NCBI GenBank assembly: GCA_020160955.1
Contig: JAIUOX010000022.1
Coordinates: 1 to 51,132 of the forward strand
From: Pseudomonadota bacterium
GTDB taxonomy: Bacteria; Pseudomonadota; Alphaproteobacteria; Reyranellales; Reyranellaceae
Length of the DNA: 51,132 nt
Reading direction: 5' to 3'
Numbering within the stretch: position 1 is the stretch's first letter; every line of letters begins with the position of its first letter. Of this stretch, positions 50,685 to 51,132 are shown one piece after another. Both the position numbers and the translations under genes were made by a program. Under the pieces are notes generated by a model that did not search any database, was not told the DNA's origin, and worked only from the letters and a program-made list of their open reading frames with translations.

Positions 50685-51132
50685 CCTTGCCGGGACGGCG
50701 CGCTCCTGGGGCGTGATCCTCGGCCTCACCATCGCGGTCCTGATCGGCACCGCCGCGCTGCTGGCGCTGAGCCATTCCAACTCGGCCGCGCGCCAGCAAC
50801 GGCTGGTCGTGTCGAGCTACGAGATCCTCGGCACGATGCAGCAGACCGTGGTGGCGCTGCAGGACAGCGAGCTGGGACAGCGCGCCTATCTCGGCACCGG
50901 GCAGGCGAGCGATCTCGAACCCTACGACAAGGCGCGGCTGCGGATCGAGGGCGGCCTGCGCCAGCTCGAGGGCGCGGTGGCCGGCGATCCCGACACGGCG
51001 CGACAGGTCCGCGAGTTCCGCGCCGCCGCCACCGAGAAGCTCGGCCAGATCAACGCCACCATCGCGACCTACCAGCTGTATGGCCGCGAGGCCGCGCTCG
51101 CGCAGCAGCGCGACGGCTCCGGTCGCGTCACC
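50677..51132 (+). CDS. CHASE3-domain sensor protein (truncated by window end)
   Basis: The first 152 residues of a protein that continues past the window. It has an N-terminal membrane helix (WGVILGLTIAVLIGTAALLA, about residues 11-30), then an all-helical periplasmic domain with QDSELGQRAYLGTGQ near residue 62, which is the CHASE3 signature. CHASE3 domains front histidine kinases, diguanylate cyclases and chemoreceptors; the output domain is not visible. Its start overlaps the histidine kinase stop by 8 bases, so it is probably translated from the same transcript and is another signal input to the stress locus. Confidence 0.85.
   Translation, partial: MTSLAGTARSWGVILGLTIAVLIGTAALLALSHSNSAARQQRLVVSSYEILGTMQQTVVALQDSELGQRAYLGTGQASDLEPYDKARLRIEGGLRQLEGAVAGDPDTARQVREFRAAATEKLGQINATIATYQLYGREAALAQQRDGSGRVT

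Overview
The window is very GC-rich chromosomal DNA, densely coded, with no tRNA, rRNA, insertion sequence, phage gene or CRISPR array that I could recognise. The gene content points to an alphaproteobacterium: a PhyR-NepR-EcfG general stress response locus, a GapR (DUF2312) protein, DUF1244, a Caulobacter-style cpa/tad pilus locus, and a monomeric NADP isocitrate dehydrogenase. I would guess a Rhodospirillales/Reyranella-like organism, but that placement is inference. Both ends are cut: the 5' edge lies inside an acyl-CoA ligase and the 3' edge inside a CHASE3 sensor protein.

Region 1 (1-12056) is metabolic: acyl-CoA ligase end, ClpS, a GlcG/HbpS-like protein, ribosomal protein L36 with a terminator-like hairpin in its leader, glycolate oxidase glcDEF with a secreted TPR protein, a metal-dependent amidohydrolase, a large DUF2339 membrane protein overlapping a phenylacetate-CoA ligase, and a 65-residue membrane protein. 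Region 2 (12132-18906, all minus strand) is one tightly packed operon: glycerate 2-kinase, a GFA/CENP-V zinc protein, then OtnK, OtnC, OtnI and an LtnD-like dehydrogenase, ending in pyruvate kinase. It converts four-carbon sugar acids to dihydroxyacetone phosphate, and glycerate to phosphoglycerate, with pyruvate kinase as the shared exit. Region 3 (18936-26310) is mixed housekeeping: an N-formylglutamate amidohydrolase homologue, DUF1244, GapR, a beta-propeller protein coupled to a Bug-type solute receptor, DUF429, isocitrate dehydrogenase and a LOG-family hydrolase.

Region 4 (26438-29740) holds a LysM protein and phospholipid genes: phosphatidylserine decarboxylase, phosphatidylserine synthase and a further CDP-alcohol phosphotransferase. 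Region 5 (29758-45093) is a complete tad/cpa pilus locus: Flp pilin with its own promoter and terminator, cpaABCDEF-tadBC, two tandem copies of a TadE plus von Willebrand factor A gene pair, a TadD-like TPR lipoprotein and an unknown secreted protein. AT-rich islands sit at the starts of its sub-operons.

Region 6 (46022-51132) is the general stress response. It contains NepR, two EcfG-type sigma factors, a CsbD protein, a 27-residue membrane peptide, PhyR, an HWE/HisKA_2 histidine kinase with an altered N-box, and a CHASE3 sensor. A perfect GGAAC-N16-CGTT promoter precedes the 27-residue peptide, and near-consensus copies precede both sigma genes and csbD, so the locus probably feeds back on itself. 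I found no wholly unknown system; the most worthwhile leads are the stress locus architecture, the stress-promoter-driven micropeptide, the duplicated vWA/TadE module, the GFA gene inside the sugar-acid operon and the L36 leader hairpin.
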